From: Thermoguttaceae bacterium
GTDB lineage: Bacteria > Planctomycetota > Planctomycetia > Pirellulales > Thermoguttaceae
DNA length: 10,354 nucleotides
Assembly: GCA_017454585.1 (NCBI GenBank)
Contig: JAFTCU010000212.1
Coordinates: 1-10,354, forward strand
Direction of reading: 5' to 3'
Shown: in pieces, positions 6,531-10,354 of the stretch
How positions within the stretch are numbered: the stretch's first letter is position 1
How the letters are laid out: every line of letters starts with the position of its first letter
Notes under the pieces: generated by a model
What the model was told of the DNA's origin: nothing
What the model saw: only the letters and a program-made list of their open reading frames with translations
Database searches by the model: none
Program-made: the position numbers and the translations under genes

Positions 6531-8447
6531 TTATTTCATGAACCCGTCCAGAACCCGGGCCACGATCTCGATGTTCCCGAATGGGGCGGAAACCTGGATC
6601 CCCGCCATGCGATGGCGGATCTTTTCGATCATTTCCCGCGCGATGGCGATCCCTTCGGTCTGCTGGTCCTCTTTTTTCTCCCAGCGTTCCATGCGTTCCA
6701 TGATGGAGTCCGGCACGGTCACGCCCGGGACTTCGGTCTTCATGAAGTACGCGTTCCGGTAACTCGCCAGCGGCCAGATCCCCGCCATGATCGGCACTCC
6801 GGCCGGCTCGATCTCGTCGAGCGTTCGCAGAAGAACGTCCGGGTCGAAAACCGGTTGGGTGATGGCGAACTCGGCGCCCGCTTCCGCCTTCCGGAAGAAA
6901 CGGGAGATTTCCCGCTCATGATTCAGCGCGTTCGGATCGATCCCGACTCCGGTCACGGCCGAGGTTGGCTGCGGGAGCGGATTCCCGGCCAGGTCCACGC
7001 CGCGGTTCATGCGCTGCTGGATGCGCGTCATTCCGACCGAATCCGTGTCGAACACGCCGGTCGCGTCGGGGTAGTCCCCCAGTTTGGGCGGGTCACCCGT
7101 GATGAACAGAATGTTCTGGATCCCGCACGCTGCCGCGCCAAGCAGGTCGGCCATCGAACCGATCAGGTTTTTGTCACGGCTGCAAAAGTGCAGAATCGTT
7201 TCGATTCCTGCATCCCGCTGGATCCGATCGGCCGTGATGATCGACGAGATTTTGCAACTGGCCCGCGGTCCGTCGGGAATGTTCACGCAGTCCACGCCCA
7301 TCGCCTTGAGCTTCTGGCACTTTGCAACCGTACCGGAAAGGTCAAACCCGCGCGGGGGGACCAGTTCCACGCTCGTGATCCAGCTTTTTTCAGCCAGTTT
7401 TTTACCCAGGGCCGAGCGCTCGGCGAGTGGTTTCGGTTCGAGAAGGGTGGCCTTTTCCGAAAGAGCCCCCTCCTTCACGTCGTGCATTCGTGCGTTGGCC
7501 AGAGGTTTGACCGACCGAGCCATTTCCAGAATGTGTTCCGGACCGATGCCGCAGCAGCCGCCGACGCCGCGAACGCCCAGATCGATGTACCGTTTCGCGT
7601 ACTCGGTGAAGAACTCGGGCGACGTCATGGAGATCGACCGCACTTCCACCTTGCGCGGAACGCCGGCTTCGGGCTGAACCACCATCGGGAGGTCCACCAG
7701 AGGAAGGATCTCCTGCACGGCCGTGAGCATTTCATCCGGCCCGACGCCGCAGTTCATCCCGATTGCAAGAGGCTTGGGAAGTTTGTGCAACACGCATGCG
7801 GACTGGAAGTCACGAAGCATTTCCACCAACGGCATCGCGTTCGGATTATCTCGCTGCATGTTCGGACGGAATGAAAGGATGAACGGCACATCTTCGCCCG
7901 ACGTTTCCTTCAGGCGCTGGATCGCGTACTCGGCGGCCATTAAATCTTCCGGTGAGCCAAGCGTCTCAAACATGATGAAATCCGCGCCGGCGTTCATGAG
8001 GGCCTGGATCTGCTGGGTCTGGATCGCAACGACCTGGTCGAATGTCAGAACCTTTTGCTCATCCATGACCGGCCCGACGGAACCGGCGATGAAAATAGGC
8101 TTTTCCGCGTCTTTCGGATGAGCCTCACGGTAGTCGGCAATCGCTTTTCGGGCGTTTTGGACCGCCGCCTCGTTGATCAGATCCACACGATCCGAGAAGC
8201 CGAATTTCTGGAGGTAAAAAGCGTTCGCGCTCGTCGTGTTGGTCGTGAGGACCTCTGCGCCGGCAGCAAGGTACGAGGCGTGGATCCGAACCACCAGATC
8301 GGCCCGCGAAACGTTCAGTTCATCGAAGCAGGCGTTGGTGAAAATGTGATTCCGGTACAGTTCCGTACCCATAGCACCGTCGAAAATGACGACCGAGTTT
8401 TTAAAAGCTTCCTGCAGAAGCGCGATTTGGCTGTTGGTGTTGGACAT
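6531..8447 (-). CDS. Bifunctional homocysteine S-methyltransferase / 5,10-methylenetetrahydrofolate reductase
   Basis: This 638-aa fusion joins two cytosolic steps of methionine synthesis. Residues about 15-315 are a zinc-dependent homocysteine methyltransferase: FDGAMGTELY at 22-31, and the zinc cysteines C233 (GMNCG) and C298/C299 (GGCCG). Residues about 355-638 are a MetF-type flavin TIM barrel: VELVPPRG with the expected catalytic Glu361, HFCSRDKN at 420-427, FITGDPP at 448-454, ITQPVFDP at 529-536. The reductase makes 5-methyl-THF from methylene-THF, and the first domain methylates homocysteine; the B. subtilis YitJ type has the same order. Length is normal and no motif is lost. A promoter at 8490-8517 implies a leader of about 36 nt. 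AGGT lies 9 nt before the ATG, a weak ribosome-binding site. The gene ends TAA TAG directly before the 58-bp repeat. An upstream terminator and second promoter may add control. Confidence 0.95.
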   Translation of the reverse strand: MSNTNSQIALLQEAFKNSVVIFDGAMGTELYRNHIFTNACFDELNVSRADLVVRIHASYLAAGAEVLTTNTTSANAFYLQKFGFSDRVDLINEAAVQNARKAIADYREAHPKDAEKPIFIAGSVGPVMDEQKVLTFDQVVAIQTQQIQALMNAGADFIMFETLGSPEDLMAAEYAIQRLKETSGEDVPFILSFRPNMQRDNPNAMPLVEMLRDFQSACVLHKLPKPLAIGMNCGVGPDEMLTAVQEILPLVDLPMVVQPEAGVPRKVEVRSISMTSPEFFTEYAKRYIDLGVRGVGGCCGIGPEHILEMARSVKPLANARMHDVKEGALSEKATLLEPKPLAERSALGKKLAEKSWITSVELVPPRGFDLSGTVAKCQKLKAMGVDCVNIPDGPRASCKISSIITADRIQRDAGIETILHFCSRDKNLIGSMADLLGAAACGIQNILFITGDPPKLGDYPDATGVFDTDSVGMTRIQQRMNRGVDLAGNPLPQPTSAVTGVGIDPNALNHEREISRFFRKAEAGAEFAITQPVFDPDVLLRTLDEIEPAGVPIMAGIWPLASYRNAYFMKTEVPGVTVPDSIMERMERWEKKEDQQTEGIAIAREMIEKIRHRMAGIQVSAPFGNIEIVARVLDGFMK

Positions 8448-8489
8448 ATTTTCAAGACCTGAAACAAAAATATTACCGCATTTTCAGAC

Positions 8490-8517
8490 ATTTTACCTGA
8501 TTCAGAAGAAAAGTCAA
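8490..8517 (-). promoter_or_regulatory. Sigma-70-type promoter of the methyltransferase/MTHFR gene
   Basis: TTGACT (8512-8517) and TAAAAT (8490-8495) on the minus strand are spaced 16 nt apart. A start near 8483 leaves about 36 nt before the ATG, too short for a known riboswitch. It lies downstream of the 8586-8616 terminator, so it would work independently of it. Confidence 0.6.
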
Positions 8518-8585
8518 GGTTTCCCCGGGAGTTTTTTTCATTTTTTGGAAAGTTCCCAATGCTCGAATTCTCTGAGAAAGAAGAT

Positions 8586-8616
8586 AAAAAAACAGACCAA
8601 CCCGAAGATTGGCCTG
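8586..8616 (-). terminator. Strong intrinsic terminator with UUCG tetraloop
   Basis: On the minus strand CAGGCCAATC and GGTTGGTCTG form a 10-bp stem (two G-U pairs) closed by a TTCG loop and followed at once by seven T. This is a textbook rho-independent terminator. No protein-coding gene ends here, so it marks the 3' end of an unannotated minus-strand transcript or acts as an attenuator ahead of the methionine gene. Confidence 0.85.
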
Positions 8617-8826
8617 CAAAGGACAAGAGTACAAAATCAAACGGAACTGATGCGACGCTCGGCCCCGAAACCGGAACCGTTTCCCCAAAAAGGCGTTGTT
8701 TTCCCCATCCATCTATCCCCGTGGTATAAATCCCGCTTCGTACTGAAATCGTCGCTAAAACCCCCAAGCTGAATTTGTGGACGTCAGGACCAAACGAGGA
8801 AAATCATCATCCCTTATGACTACTAT
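8586..8826 (-). ncRNA. Candidate non-coding RNA or attenuated leader, about 240 nt, class unknown
   Basis: A consensus-like promoter (8833-8862) and a strong terminator (8586-8616) on the same strand bracket about 240 nt without a convincing coding frame. A 6-bp GCGACG/CGTCGC pairing (about 8754 with 8656) and GAAAC/GTTTC are possible internal stems. I see no hallmarks of SAM-I, SAM-II, THF or cobalamin riboswitches, T-box, SRP RNA, tmRNA or a 6S rod. An ATG ATG ATT TTC CTC GTT TGG TCC TGA mini-frame starts about 16 nt into the transcript and could be a leader peptide. It may be a free-standing sRNA or a regulatory leader for the gene at 8447. Confidence 0.4.
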
Positions 8827-8832
8827 TATTTT

Positions 8833-8862
8833 AGCATATAATTTAATAATTGCAAGTGTCAA
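8833..8862 (-). promoter_or_regulatory. Promoter with upstream T-tracts for the candidate RNA
   Basis: The minus strand has a perfect TTGACA (8857-8862) with TATGCT (8833-8838) 18 nt downstream; TATATG at 16 nt is an alternative. Directly upstream are runs of six to seven T (8868-8895) that could act as an UP element, as seen at stable-RNA promoters. Confidence 0.55.
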
Positions 8863-9072
8863 AACCACAAAAAAACAAAAAAAGATTAAAAAAGTTAAAC
8901 TTTTACAAACTTTTGACGATCTGATTTTTTGTGCGAAATCCTTACAGAAATTTTTTCTCTTTTTTTGCAAAAGTTTCTTAAAAATGGGGGGGATGGGCTG
9001 GACAAAAATGGTTTTTTCTGTTAGGCTATTATAATACATTTTATAATTTGGAAAGTTATTGGCTGGACAACT
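8863..9072. other. AT-rich divergent spacer upstream of the phosphoesterase gene
   Basis: Repeated A- and T-runs (8868-8895, 8951-8967) suggest bent DNA or UP-element function. Two plus-strand TATAAT words (9030-9035, 9042-9047) are possible -10 boxes for the phosphoesterase, though neither has a clear -35. GGCTGGACAA occurs twice (8996-9005, 9061-9070), each 2 nt before an ATG. The first ATG opens only an 8-residue frame (9008-9034). No credible longer gene is present. Confidence 0.4.
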
Positions 9073-9966
9073 ATGACTCCTTTTCTTCACACTGCCGAAG
9101 AAGCCGTCACCATTTTCCTGAGAGCTGCAGAGCTGAATATTCAGACCCAATGCCGAGAAGGAAATTTGCTTATCCTGAACCAGGAGAACGCTGCGGATGT
9201 TCTGCTGACTGGGGACCTGCACGGCCACGTGGAGAACTACCTTGCCATTCTGAAACTGGCGAACATGGAAAAATATACTGGGCGTCATCTGGTTTTCCAG
9301 GAAATTTGCCATGGGGGCCCTCAACTGCCCGACTGTGGCGGTTGTTGTTCCCATCGAATGTTGACCGAAGTAGCGAACATGAAGGTGCGCTACCCGCAGC
9401 GCGTGCACCACATCATGAGCAATCACGAGTTGGCCGAGCTGACCCGCTACCCGATCCAAAAGAACCGGCAGTTTCTTAATTCTGCCTTCGCTGCTGGTAT
9501 GCGTCACGATTATGGGGTCCATGCTGAAGACGTGCGCATCGCGATGCTTTACTACCTGGAAACCTGCCCTCTGGCGGTGAAGATTTCCGGGAACGTCTTT
9601 TTCTCACATAGCATTCCCAATTTGCACCTGGATCCGCTGCATCCGTTTGACGATTCCATCTTTTATCGTTCACTGGACCCTGGATCGGATTTCATTCGGG
9701 ACGGTTCTGTTTACCGACTTGTTTGGGGGCGCGAGTACAGCCAGGCCAATGCTGACGAGTTTGCGAAGATGGTCAGCGCGGAGATCCTTGTCTGCGGTCA
9801 TGAGCCGTGCGCGGAAGGGTATAAATTCCCGAATTCACGCCAGGTGATCATCGACTGTAGCGGAAACGTGTCTTGCTGTATGCTGATCCCCACAAACCAG
9901 AAGCTGATGCTGTGGAATTTCCGCACGTTTGTCGTTCCGTTGGAAAGTGAGACCAGCGCGGAATAA
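9073..9966 (+). CDS. Calcineurin-like metallophosphoesterase, PPP-type variant
   Basis: This 297-aa soluble protein has no signal peptide or membrane segment. The fold motifs run in order: GDLHG at 47-51 (metal ligands D48, H50), SNHE at 116-119 in place of the usual GNHE, a histidine in FFSHS (H179), and CGHEP with H243. The second metal motif GDxxDRG of PPP phosphatases is not evident; LVFQEICHGG (73-82) occupies that region. That unusual stretch, with YPQRVHHIMSNHELAELT, resembles a phosphoesterase family I recall from planctomycetes, which is memory and not a search. The substrate is unknown; protein phosphate or a nucleotide are both possible. It stands alone on the plus strand, diverges from the candidate RNA and converges on the rRNA operon. 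GGAC lies 5 nt before the ATG, so the ribosome-binding site is weak. The stop is TAA. Confidence 0.85.
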   Translation: MTPFLHTAEEAVTIFLRAAELNIQTQCREGNLLILNQENAADVLLTGDLHGHVENYLAILKLANMEKYTGRHLVFQEICHGGPQLPDCGGCCSHRMLTEVANMKVRYPQRVHHIMSNHELAELTRYPIQKNRQFLNSAFAAGMRHDYGVHAEDVRIAMLYYLETCPLAVKISGNVFFSHSIPNLHLDPLHPFDDSIFYRSLDPGSDFIRDGSVYRLVWGREYSQANADEFAKMVSAEILVCGHEPCAEGYKFPNSRQVIIDCSGNVSCCMLIPTNQKLMLWNFRTFVVPLESETSAE

Positions 9967-10033
9967 AATATGACAATAGAAATATTTCTCAACAGACTTT
10001 TTTGTAAATCGTCATAAGAACTGGCAAGACATC

Positions 10034-10105
10034 GCATACGGGGATGACGCTTCCAGCGTCATCAAATATTTTTAAGACGACGCTGGAAGCGTCGTCCCCG
10101 TATGC
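10034..10105. repeat. Repeat module R3: 30-bp inverted pair between 5S rRNA and the phosphoesterase
   Basis: Two 30-bp arms (10034-10063 and 10076-10105) are reverse complements except at two positions and enclose a 12-nt AT loop. Each arm contains one 23-bp unit (10040-10062, 10077-10099). The left unit has GATGACGCT/AGCGTCATC where other copies have GACGACGCT/AGCGTCGTC, a compensatory pair change. It can fold as one long hairpin or two small ones. Lying between two converging transcription units, it may act as a bidirectional end signal. Confidence 0.88.
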
Positions 10106-10120
10106 ATTTAAAATAAAAAA

Positions 10121-10225
<105 letters not shown>

Positions 10226-10228
10226 AAT

Positions 10229-10260
10229 AAATCTCTGAATCAATCAAGAGTCAGAGATTT
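10229..10260 (-). other. Processing stem in the 23S-5S spacer
   Basis: AAATCTCTGA (10229-10238) and TCAGAGATTT (10251-10260) form a perfect 10-bp inverted repeat with a 12-nt loop, directly beside the 5S 5' end. In rRNA operons such spacer stems are usually nuclease processing sites. Confidence 0.55.
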
Positions 10261-10302
10261 CAACAATTTGGTAAGCAACGCGCGCTCGCAAGCCCTAAAA
10301 AC

Positions 10303-10354
10303 ATGCGATAAAGTGTTTGTCCATTAGTAGCGGTCAGCTAAACACATTACTGCG
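10303..10354 (-). rRNA. rrl: 23S ribosomal RNA, 3' end only
   Basis: The minus strand reads GTGTTTAGCTGACCGCTACTAATGG, broken here as GTGTTTAGCTGACC and GCTACTAATGG, which matches the universal 3'-terminal region of 23S rRNA. The end near 10303 is set by the E. coli distance of about 19 nt after CTAATG. The rest of the gene lies beyond the window. Confidence 0.88.

Noticed and set aside
6612..7874. Plus-strand 420-codon frame opposite the MTHFR fusion
   Set aside because: Antisense shadow of a strongly conserved enzyme.
8617..8826. SAM, THF, cobalamin riboswitch or T-box before the methionine gene
   Set aside because: None of the conserved core words of these classes could be found by eye; only the terminator is clear.
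8315..9522. Frames crossing the divergent spacer (8315-8767 minus, 8386-8772 plus, 8755-9522 minus)
   Set aside because: They run partly antisense to or out of frame with real genes, cross promoters and the terminator, and have low-complexity composition.
3017..10099. Repeats as a CRISPR array
   Set aside because: Copies are widely separated, alternate in orientation, have no regular spacers, and no cas gene is present.

Overview
The window looks like a chromosomal piece of a GC-rich bacterium, probably from the PVC group and perhaps a planctomycete or Lentisphaerae relative. The clues are secreted GH2 and GH43 glycosidases, a fused homocysteine methyltransferase/MTHFR, and a phosphoesterase resembling a family I recall from planctomycetes. 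This assignment is inference; the 23S fragment is too short to place it.

Layout. Bases 1-3008 (minus strand) hold a carbohydrate block: GH43 (2031-3008) overlaps a VanZ-like membrane protein (1636-2034) by 4 bp. A GH2 gene (1491 to beyond base 1) has its own promoter. Bases 3140-6211 (minus) hold one long Type IIG restriction-modification gene with palindromic repeat modules at both ends. Bases 6531-8447 (minus) hold the bifunctional methionine-cycle enzyme. The divergent spacer 8448-9072 has two minus-strand promoters and a strong intrinsic terminator that outline a roughly 240-nt RNA or leader. A metallophosphoesterase reads on the plus strand (9073-9966) and converges on the end of an rRNA operon: 23S tail, processing stem, 5S, all minus strand.

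Main oddities. (1) GH43 and the R-M gene are each interrupted by exactly one in-frame TAG and are otherwise intact. None of the five complete gene ends uses TAG as its terminating stop. This fits either two decayed genes or amber readthrough/reassignment. (2) The specificity half of the R-M gene (about 3365-4440) is strikingly AT-rich, while both flanks have normal composition, as expected for a swapped target-recognition domain. (3) A 23-bp palindrome occurs six times as three inverted pairs, always between genes, and one copy carries a compensatory base-pair change. A 58-bp composite of it sits immediately after two stop codons and brackets the R-M gene as direct repeats. (4) Between two of these repeats lie three hairpins that share a base stem but have different self-complementary tips. 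(5) An unidentified RNA or leader lies upstream of the methionine gene.
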